Shown here: in pieces, positions 30,186 through 41,084 of the stretch
How the letters are laid out: each line of letters starts with the position of its first letter
Position numbering within the stretch: the first letter of the stretch is position 1
Assembly: GCA_002862435.1 (NCBI GenBank)
Contig: PKDC01000008.1
Location: 53,616 to 117,615 of the forward strand
Source: Pseudomonadota bacterium
GTDB lineage: Bacteria > Pseudomonadota > Gammaproteobacteria > UBA5335
Length of the DNA stretch: 64,000 nt
Direction: 5' to 3'
Position numbers and translations under genes: made by a program
Notes under the pieces: generated by a model
What the model saw: the letters and a program-made list of their open reading frames with translations, nothing else
Told to the model about the DNA's origin: nothing
Databases searched by the model: none

Positions 30186-31025
30186 ATGGCCCTCGTCGTG
30201 TCCAGCCTGGAGAAGGAGTGCGAACAGCTCGACCTGTTCCGCGCGCTGCCGGGCGCCATGGCGCCGCGCGACGCACAAGACCTGATGGCCTATCCGTTCT
30301 TCTCGCTGGCGAAATCGCGGCGCACCGCGCCGATCGACTTCCGCTCCGGCGGCGTCACCGTGCGCGTGGAAGGCACACAGGAACACGGCATCGCCACGAT
30401 CTGGGATGCGGACATCCTCATCTGGGCCGCCAGCCAGATCGTCGAAGCGCGCGATGCGGGCATTCGCCCGTCGCGCAGGATGCAGGCGACGCCCTACGAG
30501 ATCCTGCGTTTCATCGGCCGCGGTACGTCGCTGCGCGACTACCAGCGCCTCAAGGCCGCACTGGATCGCCTGCAATCGACCACGATTGCCACGTCGATCC
30601 GCGAGACCACGGGCCGGCGCCTGCATCGCTTCTCGTGGATCAACGAGTGGAAGGAGCGCGCGGACGCCAACGGCGTGCCGCTTGGCCTCGAACTCATCCT
30701 GCCGGACTGGTTCTATGGCGGCGTGCTGGACGAGGCCCTGGTGCTCACCATCGACCCGGCGTACTTCAAGCTCACCGGCGGCATCGAACGCTGGTTGTAC
30801 CGCCTGGTGCGCAAGCACGGTGGTCGCCAGCGCGACGGCTGGCAGTTCGACTTCCGATATCTGCACCGCAAGTCCGGCAGCATGGCCAAGCCCTACGACT
30901 TCGCCTGCGACCTGCGAGCGCTGGTCGCGCGGCAGTCGCTGCCGGGCTATGTGCTGTCCATCGTTCGCTGGCCCGGCGAGCCGGAAATTCTCGCTTTCCG
31001 TCCCGTGCCGTCCACGGCACGTTGA
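30186..31025 (+). CDS. repA: Replication initiator protein RepA (ICE type)
   Basis: 279 residues. DLFRALPGAMAPRDAQDLMA, YPFFSLAKSRRTAPIDFR, YEILRFIGRGTSLRDYQRL and GGIERWLYRLVRKHGG are typical of the RepA-type initiator of Tn4371-family ICEs and related plasmids. It could support replication of the excised circle. Three iteron-like 17-bp repeats and an AT-rich patch follow directly downstream, a plausible origin. Confidence 0.88.
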   Translation: MALVVSSLEKECEQLDLFRALPGAMAPRDAQDLMAYPFFSLAKSRRTAPIDFRSGGVTVRVEGTQEHGIATIWDADILIWAASQIVEARDAGIRPSRRMQATPYEILRFIGRGTSLRDYQRLKAALDRLQSTTIATSIRETTGRRLHRFSWINEWKERADANGVPLGLELILPDWFYGGVLDEALVLTIDPAYFKLTGGIERWLYRLVRKHGGRQRDGWQFDFRYLHRKSGSMAKPYDFACDLRALVARQSLPGYVLSIVRWPGEPEILAFRPVPSTAR

Positions 31026-31052
31026 TAACTGCGGGACAAGGTGTGAATGGCC

Positions 31053-31116
31053 TCGTGCTATCGGGCGTGCCGGGGCTCGTGCTATCAGGCGTGTCCCTAT
31101 CGTGCTATCAGGCGTG
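31053..31116 (+). repeat. Three 17-bp iteron-like direct repeats
   Basis: TCGTGCTATCRGGCGTG occurs at 31053-31069, 31077-31093 and 31100-31116, differing at a single position; starts are 24 and 23 bp apart, so all face the same side of the helix. The position just after repA suggests RepA binding sites. Confidence 0.85.
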
Positions 31117-31210
31117 CGAATTCGCCGCAAACCCAGTAACGGCACGGGTTTCGGCGCTCTCTAACGTATCTAACAATCAATATCTAACATTTAAAAACAA
31201 TACCTTGGCG
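31053..31210 (+). other. Candidate vegetative origin (oriV) downstream of repA
   Basis: The iterons are followed by an AT-rich stretch (31159-31205) in otherwise GC-rich DNA, with TCTAAC three times (31160, 31169, 31183). This is the layout of an iteron origin with an unwinding element. No DnaA box was recognised. Confidence 0.55.
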
Positions 31211-31293
31211 CGGTGGATAACCGCCGAAGGCCAACAGCAAAAGCGTTTTTCAAGTCGTTCATCGAGCCGCTTTCCGCAACAGAGGGCTGCGCC

Positions 31294-31932
31294 ATGATCG
31301 TCGCCTTGCTCAACCAAAAAGGCGGCGTCGGCAAGACCACGCTCGCCACGCACATCGCCGGTGAACTCGCCTTGCGCGGTCAACAGGTCATCTTGCTGGA
31401 TGCCGACCCGCAAGGCTCATCACTGGACTGGACGCAACGGCGCAGTCAACAAGGCTTGCCACGGCTGTTCAGCGCCGTGGGCCTCGCCCGCGAAACGCTG
31501 CACCAGGAAGCGCCGGAACTCGCACGTCGCGCCGATCACATCGTCATCGACGGCCCACCGCGCATCGCCGCACTCGCGCGCTCTGCGCTGCTGGCGGCCG
31601 ATTGCGCTCTGGTCCCAGTGCAGCCGAGTCCCTACGACCTGTGGGCCAGCGCCGAGATGGTGGCGCTGATCCGTGAAGCGCAGGTGTTCCGGCCAGCGCT
31701 GCGCGCGGCCTTCGTCATCAACCGACGTGTGGTGCGTACCGTCATCGGACGCGAAGCCCGTGGCGCGCTCGCGGAACAGCCGCTGCCCGCACTGCACGCC
31801 GAAATTCGCCAGCGCATCGTCTTCGCCGACAGCGTGGCCGCTGGGCGGCTCGCCTGCGAAACCGCACCGGACAGCATGGCCGCACACGAAATCACCGCGC
31901 TGGTGGACGAGCTATTGCGGTGGTTGCCATGA
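31294..31932 (+). CDS. parA: ParA-family partition ATPase
   Basis: 212 residues from the ATG at 31294. Deviant Walker A NQKGGVGKTTLA (7-18), motif LLDADPQGSSLDW and IVIDGPPR. Small ParA of the type Ib/ParF kind, without an N-terminal HTH. The next gene begins in its stop codon (ATGA) and looks like the RHH centromere-binding partner, so both form a partition unit for the ICE. Confidence 0.92.
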   Translation: MIVALLNQKGGVGKTTLATHIAGELALRGQQVILLDADPQGSSLDWTQRRSQQGLPRLFSAVGLARETLHQEAPELARRADHIVIDGPPRIAALARSALLAADCALVPVQPSPYDLWASAEMVALIREAQVFRPALRAAFVINRRVVRTVIGREARGALAEQPLPALHAEIRQRIVFADSVAAGRLACETAPDSMAAHEITALVDELLRWLP

Positions 31933-32180
31933 GCAAAGAGCGCGGCAAACGCATTGCCATCGGTGCGCGCCCGCCGGCGAATCCGCAGGCCGAAGCCTGG
32001 ATTCGCCAGGGCGACGCCAACGACGTGCAGAAAGGAGACCTCTACACAGCACGCCTGACCCTCGACGTGACGCCAGCGATGCGCGCACGCATCAAGGTTT
32101 CGGCCTTCACCCAGAGCGTGACGGTGGCCGAACTGCTGCGCGCGTTGCTCGAACGAGAGTTCCCGGAGCACAAACCATGA
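31929..32180 (+). CDS. Putative ribbon-helix-helix partition partner
   Basis: 83 residues, overlapping parA by 4 bp at the start and DUF2840 by 4 bp at the end. The C-terminal part, YTARLTLDVTPAMRARIKVS followed by TVAELLRALLEREF, has the strand-helix-helix pattern of RHH proteins. The basic N-terminus (MSKERGKRIAIGARPP) may be flexible. Likely a ParG/ParB-like DNA-binding partner of ParA. Confidence 0.75.
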   Translation: MSKERGKRIAIGARPPANPQAEAWIRQGDANDVQKGDLYTARLTLDVTPAMRARIKVSAFTQSVTVAELLRALLEREFPEHKP

Positions 32181-32710
32181 CTATCGTCACCCAGGCGGCC
32201 ACGGCTGCGCCGCTGCCTTCACCGCAGCCGCTCGCTATGCTGGACAGCCGTGTGCCGCTCACGCGCGTATCGCTCGCCTACGTTGCACAGCGCATCAATC
32301 TCTATCTGCGCTTCGGCAACCCGGCGCGCACCGTGCAGCTCGACCGTTGGCGGCGCTGCGCCGTGTTCCTGCCGGCCGCGATCTTCTCCCGCATCCGCTG
32401 GGAGTCCAACGACTACGGCACCGTGCGTTGGCAACTCATGGTGCTGCAAGCCTGCACACCACTGGATGCCATGCAGAGCATTCCCGGCATTCGCCCCGGT
32501 GCGCGCATCCTGCTGCACTCGGAAGGCGAACAGAAAGTTCGCGCTGTGCTAGCGCAGATCGACGCCATCGAGTTGCTGGGCATCGAGGCGGCCGACGTGT
32601 CGCCCGCGTACTGGCGCACGCTGGGCAACCGTCTGGCCGCGCGCCTGCCGCTGCCGGACTACACCGTCGAGCGTCATGCAGCTTGGCTGGCCGGGAGGGC
32701 GTTGCAATGA
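32177..32710 (+). CDS. DUF2840 domain protein
   Basis: 177 residues. PLTRVSLAYVAQRINLYLRF, FLPAAIFSRIRWESNDYGT and GARILLHSEGEQKVR match DUF2840, a family found almost only between parA and traF in Tn4371-type ICEs. Function unknown. It overlaps both neighbours by 4 bp. Confidence 0.88.
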   Translation: MTIVTQAATAAPLPSPQPLAMLDSRVPLTRVSLAYVAQRINLYLRFGNPARTVQLDRWRRCAVFLPAAIFSRIRWESNDYGTVRWQLMVLQACTPLDAMQSIPGIRPGARILLHSEGEQKVRAVLAQIDAIELLGIEAADVSPAYWRTLGNRLAARLPLPDYTVERHAAWLAGRALQ

Positions 32711-33267
32711 CGACCATGGCCACCACGGCAACCGCCGTTCCTCGCTCACGCCTACGCGCTCGCATTGTCCTGGCTGCACTCGTTGCCTGCGGCCTCGCGG
32801 CGCTGGCCTGGGCGTCCTTCGTGCAGCCTTCGGCACGCATCGTCTACAACCCGTCCGACAGCGTGCCAGTCGGCTGGTATCGCATCAAAGAAGCGCACTC
32901 GCTGCATGTCGGCAGCATCGTGCTGACCACCTTGCCGGCAGACGCCGCCACGCTCGCCGCGCAGCGCGGCTATCTGCCGTCGCACATTCCGTTGCTCAAA
33001 CGTGTTGGCGCGGTCGCGCCTCAACACGTCTGCATCGTCAATGGCATCGTGCGCATCGACAGCGTGCCGGTGGCCGCCGTGCTGCGCGCCGACCGCAGGG
33101 GCCGGCCGCTACCATCCTGGCCGCAGTGTCGCCAACTCACCGAGAGCGAACTATTCCTGCTCAGCGCCACCAACCCGGGGTCCTTCGACAGCCGGTATTT
33201 CGGACCGGTCAGCACATCCGCCGTGATCGGCGTCGCGCAGCCGATCCGTCTGGAGCCGCAACCGTGA
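32707..33267 (+). CDS. traF: TraF-type S26 signal peptidase
   Basis: 186 residues. One N-terminal membrane anchor (about 20-42), then a periplasmic S26 peptidase domain with catalytic Ser52 in SVPVGWY and Lys98 in LLKRVG. TraF-like peptidases mature (and in RP4 circularise) the conjugative pilin. Coupled to DUF2840 by a 4-bp overlap; its own stop overlaps a GTG start downstream. Confidence 0.9.
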   Translation: MTTMATTATAVPRSRLRARIVLAALVACGLAALAWASFVQPSARIVYNPSDSVPVGWYRIKEAHSLHVGSIVLTTLPADAATLAAQRGYLPSHIPLLKRVGAVAPQHVCIVNGIVRIDSVPVAAVLRADRRGRPLPSWPQCRQLTESELFLLSATNPGSFDSRYFGPVSTSAVIGVAQPIRLEPQP

Positions 33268-33647
33268 AGGCGCACATCCTTGCGCCGTTCCGGGTGCAGA
33301 CTTCGCGTTCATGCCGGCGCAGCGTGCGGCATTCCCCCGTGCAGACCGCTTGCCCCGAGCGCGCCATGCCGCAGGCATGGCTGGCGCTCGCCGGCGGCCG
33401 AGCTGCGCGTTGCGCAGCGCCGCCGGGGCATCGCATCCCCGTGCCGTCAGGCCGGGGAGAGATGCAGGGCAAGATTGAAGGGTGCGGCACCAAGGTGCGC
33501 ACAAAGCCAGTCTGCACGTGGGGTTGGCGCGGCACGCGCCATATCGCGGCACCGTGCCGCGGGCAGCGCCAATGCCGCGCGGGCATTGACGAAACCGCGT
33601 GCCACGCACGCGCGAGCGCGCTGGACTTCGCCGGAGCCACCGCATGA
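33264..33647 (+). CDS. Hypothetical Cys/Arg-rich protein between traF and relaxase
   Basis: 127 residues from a GTG overlapping the traF stop (GTGA) and ending within the relaxase start (ATGA). The composition is odd: Ala, Arg, Gly and many Cys, with no domain recognised. The two 4-bp overlaps support translation, but low-complexity GC-rich DNA can keep such frames open by chance. Confidence 0.42.
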   Translation: MKAHILAPFRVQTSRSCRRSVRHSPVQTACPERAMPQAWLALAGGRAARCAAPPGHRIPVPSGRGEMQGKIEGCGTKVRTKPVCTWGWRGTRHIAAPCRGQRQCRAGIDETACHARASALDFAGATA

Positions 33648-35596
33648 GCCAGCGCAGCGGCGACGACGCCGACCGCTTCCGCATCCGCCCCGGCGCGCCG
33701 AAACAGCGCGGCGATGCCTTCGTCTCCAAGGTACTGCGTCAAGCCACCAAGGCGGCCAATGCCACTGGCGGCAAGCGCGGCAAGGCACCTGGATCGCGGC
33801 TGGGGCGCGGCCATGTGGCGGCGCGCTTCACCGGACAGTCGCTGTCCGCTTCTTCTCGCAGAGCAACGGTCAAGATGCGGCTGGTGTATCTCAAGCAGGC
33901 CGGCGCGCGCGCGACCATCACACACCTGCGCTACATCGAGCGCGATGGCGTTGGCCGCGACGGCAAGCCGGGGCAGGCGTACAGCGCAACGACCGACGAC
34001 GCTGACCTGGCCACCTTCGAGGAACGCGGCCGCGAAGACCGCCACCAGTTCCGCTTCATCGTCTCGCCGGAAGATGCCGCCGAGTTGGAAGACCTGCGGC
34101 GCTACACCCGCGACCTGATGACCCGCATGGAAGCCGACCTGGGCACGCGGCTGGAGTGGGTCGCGGTCGATCACTGGAACACCGACAACCCGCATACCCA
34201 CGTCGTGCTGCGCGGCAAGGACGACACCGGCAAAGACCTCATCATCTCGCAGGACTACATCACGCGCGGCATGCGAGAGCGCGCCGCCGAACTCGCTACC
34301 GAATGGCTGGGGCCGCGCACCGAGCTGGAGATCCAGCGCGCCATGCAGCGCGAGGTGGAACAGGAGCGGTGGACGGGACTGGATCGCAGCTTGCAGCGCG
34401 AAGCGGTGGACGGCCTGGTGCATGTCGAACGCTTCAACGAACCCCGGCTGCAACGCCAGCGCCTGCTGCTGGTCGGGCGCCTGCAACGCTTGCAGCGCAT
34501 GGGGCTGGCCACCGAAACCCGGCCCGGCATGTGGGCTGTCCACACCGAGGCCGAACCCACACTGCGCGCGATGGGCGAGCGCGGCGACATCATCCGCACC
34601 ATGCAGCGAGCGATGGGCGGCGCGCAGCGCGAGCTGGCGGTGTTCGAACCAGGTGAGAACGCGCGCCCGATCATCGGCCGCGTCGCCGCCAAGGGCCTGG
34701 CCGACGAGCTGTACGACAAGGGCTACCTGGTGGTCGACGGCATCGACGGCAAGGCGCACTACGTCGCGCTCCTGGCCAAGACCGAGTTGGAGCTGTACCC
34801 GGTCGGTGCCGTCGTCGAAGCCCGTGGCGCTGGCGAAGTCCGCGCCGCCGACCGCAACATCGCCGCGCTGGCCACCGATGGCCTGTACCGCACTGATCAT
34901 CACCTGACCGTCGCCAAGGCACAGGCCACGCCCGGCCGCGACCCCGGCGACGTGGCGGCGGCCCACGTGCGCCGGCTGGAAGCCCTGCGCCGCGCCGGCA
35001 TCGTGGAGCGCCTGGGCGAAGGCATCTGGCAAGTGCCGGCCGACCTGCCCGAGCAGGGCCGGCAGTACGACGCGCAACGCGCCGGCGGCGTGGTGGTGGA
35101 GTTGAAATCGCATCTACCCATTGAGCGGCAGGCCCGCGTGATCGGCGCCACCTGGCTGGACCAGCAATTGATCGGCGGTGGTGAGGGGTTGGGCGCGCTG
35201 GGCTTTGGTGGTGACGTGCGGCAGGCGCTCCAGCAGCGCGCCGACTTCCTGGCAGAACAGGGCCTCGCCGAGCGGCGCGGCCAGCGCGTGATTCTGGCTC
35301 GCAACCTGCTGGCGACGCTGCGCAACCGCGATCTAGCCCAGGCGGCGCAGAACATCGCGGCCGAAACAGGCCTGGAGCACCGTGCGGTAGGTGATGCCGA
35401 GTGCGTCAGTGGCGTCTACCGCCGCAGCGTAATGCTGGCCAGCGGACGCTTTGCGATGCTCGATGACGGCAAGGGTTTCAGCCTGGTGCCCTGGAAGCCG
35501 GTGCTGGATCACCGGCTTGGGCAGTCAGTGGCTGCGACCATACGTGGAACCAGTGTGTCTTGGGAGTTCGGGAAACAGCGCCGCCTGGCGATTTGA
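33644..35596 (+). CDS. VirD2-type relaxase, DUF3363
   Basis: 650 residues from the ATG at 33644. A basic N-terminus, then the MOBP/VirD2-like core: LRYIERDGVGRDGKPGQAYS, EWVAVDHWNTDNPHTHVVLR with the HxH metal site, and then the long DUF3363 C-terminal region. It nicks oriT and pilots the strand during conjugation. The C-terminus looks intact (WEFGKQRRLAI). A 20-residue part of it (VELKSHLPIERQAR) reappears in the scrambled region near 41200. Cargo genes begin right after it. Confidence 0.9.
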   Translation: MSQRSGDDADRFRIRPGAPKQRGDAFVSKVLRQATKAANATGGKRGKAPGSRLGRGHVAARFTGQSLSASSRRATVKMRLVYLKQAGARATITHLRYIERDGVGRDGKPGQAYSATTDDADLATFEERGREDRHQFRFIVSPEDAAELEDLRRYTRDLMTRMEADLGTRLEWVAVDHWNTDNPHTHVVLRGKDDTGKDLIISQDYITRGMRERAAELATEWLGPRTELEIQRAMQREVEQERWTGLDRSLQREAVDGLVHVERFNEPRLQRQRLLLVGRLQRLQRMGLATETRPGMWAVHTEAEPTLRAMGERGDIIRTMQRAMGGAQRELAVFEPGENARPIIGRVAAKGLADELYDKGYLVVDGIDGKAHYVALLAKTELELYPVGAVVEARGAGEVRAADRNIAALATDGLYRTDHHLTVAKAQATPGRDPGDVAAAHVRRLEALRRAGIVERLGEGIWQVPADLPEQGRQYDAQRAGGVVVELKSHLPIERQARVIGATWLDQQLIGGGEGLGALGFGGDVRQALQQRADFLAEQGLAERRGQRVILARNLLATLRNRDLAQAAQNIAAETGLEHRAVGDAECVSGVYRRSVMLASGRFAMLDDGKGFSLVPWKPVLDHRLGQSVAATIRGTSVSWEFGKQRRLAI

Positions 35597-35661
35597 CACA
35601 AAGCTTGGTCAGGCGCCGTCTTTACCAATCATTGAACGCACCGATATCTTGTCTTCAGCCT

Positions 35662-37071
35662 TCACATAACGCGCGGCAACAAAACGTCGAACCGCGTCAG
35701 CGCGTCGTCGGATTCGACACCGACTTTGCCTCCGTGCGCCTCGACAATTGACTTGACAATGGCAAGCCCCAGCCCGGCACCATCACCCTTTCGTTGCCGA
35801 GACGGGTCGCCGCGGTAGAAACGATTGAAAAGCCTTGGCAGATCCTCCGCCGAAATCTTCTCGCCCGGATTCTCGACGCTGATGGTGGTGATTTGCTCAT
35901 TTTGGGACAGCGTCACGGTAACGGTTTCCCCGCGTGGCGTGTAGCGGATCGCGTTGGAGAGAAGATTGCTGAGTGCGCGGCGAAGCATCTCCTGATCGGC
36001 CCGTATCGGTGCTGCTCGTCCCTTGAGCTGCGACGAGACGCCCTGATCTTCCATCCAGGCCTCGAAATACTCGAACAATCCCTGGATCGTTTCGGTGAGA
36101 TTCACGGTCTCCAGATAGAGATCGGCCGGAGCGCTCTCGGTCTGCGCGAGAAACAGCATATCGTTGATCATCCGGTTCAGGCGCCCGAATTCCTCTAGGT
36201 TCGAGTAGAGAATTTCCCGGTACTCATTGGCGGAACGGGCCTGACCCACCGCCACTTCCGTCTGCGTGGTCAAGTTGGTGACTGGCGTGCGCAGTTCATG
36301 GGCGATGTCGGCGGAAACATTGGCCAGTTGCGCGTATCCCTCCTCGATACGCCCGAGCATAGCGTTGAACGAGGAGATGGTCTCTTCCAGTTCAATCGGC
36401 ACTTCCTTCGGGTCCAATCGCATGTACAACTTGGAAGAAGTGATCGCTCGAATCTTTTCGTTGGCCCTGCGGATCGGCTTGTGCCCCCAGCGAACCGCAC
36501 CCCAGGCCACCAAGATCGCAATGCACATGACGACGCCGACCGTCCACCACTGGATGCGTTTAAAACTGCTGATGAATGTGAGATGGTGACCGATATCCAT
36601 CGCAACGGCTATCGTGTACCTCTCACCCAGGGTGTCATCGCCGCCGCTCTGTAAAACGGCGCCGCGATAGTGCGTCCCGTTTTCTTCCCATACCGACATC
36701 TCCTGCTCACTTGCGAGATCGATAGGACGCTCATTCGCGGTAAAGCGTGCCAGATCGGGACCACCCCTGGGAGCATAGAGTGTTTCTCCAGCAGCATTGG
36801 CTACATAGTAGTAGACGCCATGGTGCCCGCGGACTGCACGCTGCAAGGCCTGCGCATCGCTGTTGTCATGCACCTCACCTAGCGCCCGGATCACCGAACT
36901 GGCTATCACCCCCAATTCTTCTTCGTCCATCTCGGCGAAGTGCTGATCCAACGATCTGACACTGATCCAGTTGAATATCAGGAATACCAGCAGCATCGCG
37001 AGGCCGACTAACCAGGTCACCCGCGACGCGAGTGACGCTGGACGATGGGCGATAGCAGATCTATTCGTCAT
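35662..37071 (-). CDS. copS: Heavy-metal sensor histidine kinase CopS/CusS-like
   Basis: 469 residues from the ATG at 37071, overlapping the copR end by 11 bp. Two membrane helices flank a periplasmic sensor of about 150 residues. HAMP, then H-box [12 protein letters not shown] with H258, N-box [16 protein letters not shown] and G-boxes [10 protein letters not shown]. The family senses periplasmic Cu/Ag. Its partner regulator is immediately upstream. First cargo gene after the ICE relaxase. Confidence 0.9.
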   Translation of the reverse strand: MTNRSAIAHRPASLASRVTWLVGLAMLLVFLIFNWISVRSLDQHFAEMDEEELGVIASSVIRALGEVHDNSDAQALQRAVRGHHGVYYYVANAAGETLYAPRGGPDLARFTANERPIDLASEQEMSVWEENGTHYRGAVLQSGGDDTLGERYTIAVAMDIGHHLTFISSFKRIQWWTVGVVMCIAILVAWGAVRWGHKPIRRANEKIRAITSSKLYMRLDPKEVPIELEETISSFNAMLGRIEEGYAQLANVSADIAHELRTPVTNLTTQTEVAVGQARSANEYREILYSNLEEFGRLNRMINDMLFLAQTESAPADLYLETVNLTETIQGLFEYFEAWMEDQGVSSQLKGRAAPIRADQEMLRRALSNLLSNAIRYTPRGETVTVTLSQNEQITTISVENPGEKISAEDLPRLFNRFYRGDPSRQRKGDGAGLGLAIVKSIVEAHGGKVGVESDDALTRFDVLLPRVM

Positions 37072-37759
37072 CCGGGATATCCAGCGTATAACCCATGCCC
37101 CGAACGGTATGAATGAGCTTGGGCTCGAAGTCATCGTCGATCTTTGCCCGCAGCCGACGAATCGCGACATCAATCACATTGGTGTCGCTGTCAAAGTTCA
37201 TGTCCCAGACCTGGGACGCGATCAGCGAACGCGGCAACACTTCACCCTGACGCCGCGCCAACAACTCAAGCAGCGCGAACTCCTTGTTGGTCAGATTGAT
37301 ACGCCGTCCGCCGCGGATCGCACGCCGCCGTGCCAGGTCCAGTTCGAGATCCACGATCTGCATGCGGTCGTGATGGGTAGGCATGGCGCCGCGACGCAGC
37401 AGAGTGCGCACGCGAGCGAGCAGCTCGGCAAAGACGAATGGCTTAATCAGGTAATCATCGGCACCCAGCTCCAGCCCCTGCACGCGATCATCCACATGGC
37501 CACGTGCGGTCAGGAACAACACCGGAACCTGATTGCCCGCAGTTCTGACCGACTGCAGGATGCGCCAGCCGTCTATATCTGGAAGCATGACATCGAGAAT
37601 GATCAGGTCGTAGGCTTCGGTCATGGCCATGTGGTGACCATCGAGCCCGTTGCGCGCCAGGTCGACTACAAACCCTGCTTCCATAAGGCCCTGACGAACA
37701 TAGTCCGCCGTCTTGTTCTCGTCTTCGACAATCAGCAGTTTCATCGTTGCGTTACTCAT
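37061..37759 (-). CDS. copR: Heavy-metal response regulator CopR/CusR-like (OmpR family)
   Basis: 232 residues; a second ATG five codons in (37744) is an alternative start. Receiver domain [19 protein letters not shown] with phospho-acceptor D56 in [10 protein letters not shown], and an OmpR-type winged helix ending [12 protein letters not shown]. Probably activates the copper promoters that share one motif set (51873-51939, 62792-62858 and 37840-37906). It overlaps copS. Confidence 0.9.
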   Translation of the reverse strand: MSNATMKLLIVEDENKTADYVRQGLMEAGFVVDLARNGLDGHHMAMTEAYDLIILDVMLPDIDGWRILQSVRTAGNQVPVLFLTARGHVDDRVQGLELGADDYLIKPFVFAELLARVRTLLRRGAMPTHHDRMQIVDLELDLARRRAIRGGRRINLTNKEFALLELLARRQGEVLPRSLIASQVWDMNFDSDTNVIDVAIRRLRAKIDDDFEPKLIHTVRGMGYTLDIPDDE

Positions 37760-37839
37760 GCGGCGCCCGGCCCCTCATGGCAGGCGAATCGGGGCAGGTG
37801 GCTTCAACTAGCAATCTATCTAGCCGGACCTGCCAGGAT

Positions 37840-37906
37840 GATGACGCAGAGATTACAAAAATGTAATGCTCATGTCACCAGAACGACAGCGGCAGTTCCA
37901 TAGAAT
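37840..37906 (+). promoter_or_regulatory. Copper-type promoter, orphaned copy beside copR
   Basis: Contains, in order on the plus strand, GATGAC (37840), GATTAC (37851), AATGTAA (37860), GTCAC (37874), GACAG (37885) and a -10-like TAGAAT (37901), at exactly the spacing of the copA and DUF411 promoters. The part ATTACA-AAAA-TGTAAT (37852-37867) is also a perfect inverted repeat and may serve leftward copR. The rightward promoter now faces a Tn3-type end 13 bp further and the back of merR. Confidence 0.65.
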
Positions 37907-37919
37907 GACCATTGAAACT

Positions 37920-37957
37920 GGGGTTGAGGCGCAGTGGAACGGAAAATCGGATTAAGC
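37920..37957 (+). mobile_element. Tn3-family terminal inverted repeat (left end of mer transposon)
   Basis: The 38 bp begin GGGG, contain CAGTGGAACG-GAAAA in the middle and end TTAAGC, which strongly resembles the 38-bp Tn3-subgroup end (GGGGTC... CAGTGGAACGAAAA ... TTAAG). GGGG faces left, so the transposon body runs rightward over merR. No matching right end was found. Confidence 0.72.
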
Positions 37958-37964
37958 AGCTCGC

Positions 37965-38372
37965 CTAGCTACCATGCAGAGAATCGATCAGCGGGCACGA
38001 CACATTGCCCCGCTGCGCATGGCACTCGTTGACCAACCGGGACAGCACCGCTTCGATCCGGGATAGGTCCGCCAGCTTGGCGCGTACGTCGGTGAGCTGG
38101 AGCGCAGCCAACTCGGCGGCTTCGCTGCAGTGAGTGCCGTCCTCCAGCTGCAGGAGCTGGCTGACTTCGTCCAGGTTGAACCCCAGCCGCTGGGCAGATT
38201 TCACGAAGCGCACCCGCGCCACGTCCTCCGGTCCGTAGCGGCGGATGCGGCCATAGAGCCGATCTGGCTCTGGCAATAACCCCTTGCGCTGATAGAACCG
38301 GATGGTCTCTACGTTGACTTCGGCGGCCTTGGCGAAGGCGCCGATGGTCAGGATTGGTGGATCGTTCATCAT
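37965..38372 (-). CDS. merR: Mercury-responsive regulator MerR
   Basis: 135 residues. [23 protein letters not shown]; the Hg(II) ligands are C82, C117 and C126, identical in spacing to Tn501 MerR. Represses, then on Hg(II) binding activates, the divergent merTPA promoter by untwisting the 19-bp spacer. It lies just inside the Tn3-type end. Confidence 0.95.
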   Translation of the reverse strand: MMNDPPILTIGAFAKAAEVNVETIRFYQRKGLLPEPDRLYGRIRRYGPEDVARVRFVKSAQRLGFNLDEVSQLLQLEDGTHCSEAAELAALQLTDVRAKLADLSRIEAVLSRLVNECHAQRGNVSCPLIDSLHGS

Positions 38373-38377
38373 TGTGC

Positions 38378-38408
38378 TTGACTCCGTACTTGACTACGGA
38401 AGTAACGT
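38378..38408 (+). promoter_or_regulatory. merT promoter and MerR operator
   Basis: TTGACT (38378-38383), 19-bp spacer, TAACGT (38403-38408); the spacer holds CCGTAC-TTGA-CTACGG, close to the classical mer dyad CCGTAC-N4-GTACGG. It drives merTPA rightward; merR starts 6 bp away on the other strand. Confidence 0.9.
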
Positions 38409-38445
38409 TAGCGCATTACGCGAAGTCCCGGAAGGAGATCCTCAC

Positions 38446-38796
38446 ATGGCAGACCCCAGCAACGGTCGAGGCGCACTGGCCGCCGGCGGCCTCGCCGCCA
38501 TCCTCGCCTCGATCTGCTGCCTCGGTCCGCTGGTGTTGATCACGCTGGGTTTCTCCGGTGCCTGGATCGGCAACTTGACCGCGCTGGAACCGTACCGGCC
38601 GATCTTCATCGGCACGGCGCTCGTCGCACTGTTTTTCGCATGGCGCCGAATCTTCCGGCCGGCTCGCGCCTGCGCGCCGGGCGACGTGTGCGCCATGCCC
38701 CAGGCGCGGACGACCTATAGGGTCATCTTCTGGATCGCCGCCGCCCTGGTGCTGATCGCCCTCGTGTTCCCCTACCTCATGCCCCTGTTCTACTGA
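38446..38796 (+). CDS. merT: Mercuric ion transporter MerT
   Basis: 116 residues from the ATG at 38446 with AAGGAG upstream. Three membrane helices; Cys24-Cys25 in the first helix and Cys76/Cys82 in the cytoplasmic loop match the classical MerT. It carries Hg(II) from MerP into the cytoplasm for reduction. Confidence 0.95.
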   Translation: MADPSNGRGALAAGGLAAILASICCLGPLVLITLGFSGAWIGNLTALEPYRPIFIGTALVALFFAWRRIFRPARACAPGDVCAMPQARTTYRVIFWIAAALVLIALVFPYLMPLFY

Positions 38797-38808
38797 AAGG
38801 AAATCGCC

Positions 38809-40792
<1,984 letters not shown>

Positions 40793-40828
40793 CGGGCACC
40801 GACCGCCAGCGGCCCGGTTGATCGGCAC

Positions 40829-41055
40829 TTATGCCCCATCGGCCGGATCGCGCAAGGGCCGCAGCTCGCCGTTGGCGACCGCCTCCGGCACCGAGAACGA
40901 ATAGCGTCCCAGCATGTTGATGTGCTCATGCAGCAGCGGCGAATGCCGGGCCACGTCGTCTGGATAGCGGTCTCGCCGGAGCTGATTCAAGGCGGCCTCC
41001 ATGTAGACGGTGTTCCAGAGCACGATCATGTTGAATGCTGATATGGCATTTTTTT
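40829..41055 (-). pseudogene. tnpA: Tn3-family transposase TnpA, C-terminal remnant
   Basis: The minus strand reads KNAISAFNMIVLWNTVYMEA, then HSPLLHEHINMLGRYSFSVP and ELRPLRDPADGA with a stop at 40829: the C-terminal end of Tn3-family TnpA. The first approximately 900 residues are missing; similarity ends near 41055. It converges on merA. Probably what is left of the transposon that brought the mer genes. Confidence 0.8.
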
Positions 41056-41084
41056 CAATCGGAGCTACGAGTCACTCTCGCGAC

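Larger units (their letters stand above)
18882..35596 (+). mobile_element. Tn4371-type ICE backbone segment
   Basis: The order radC, DUF932, parB-like, DUF736, DUF2958, DUF2285, AlpA-like HTH, repA, parA, DUF2840, traF, relaxase is the known maintenance and processing half of Tn4371-family ICEs. The integrase end and the traG/trb mating-pore genes are not in the window. The Gabija-like insertion (24050-28020) is on the opposite strand, interrupting the series between DUF736 and DUF2958. The metal genes after the relaxase occupy the position where such ICEs carry cargo. Confidence 0.7.

Noticed and set aside
33209..35113. 634-codon open frame antisense to the relaxase
   Set aside because: High GC keeps antisense frames open; no motifs, and the plus strand encodes a clear relaxase.
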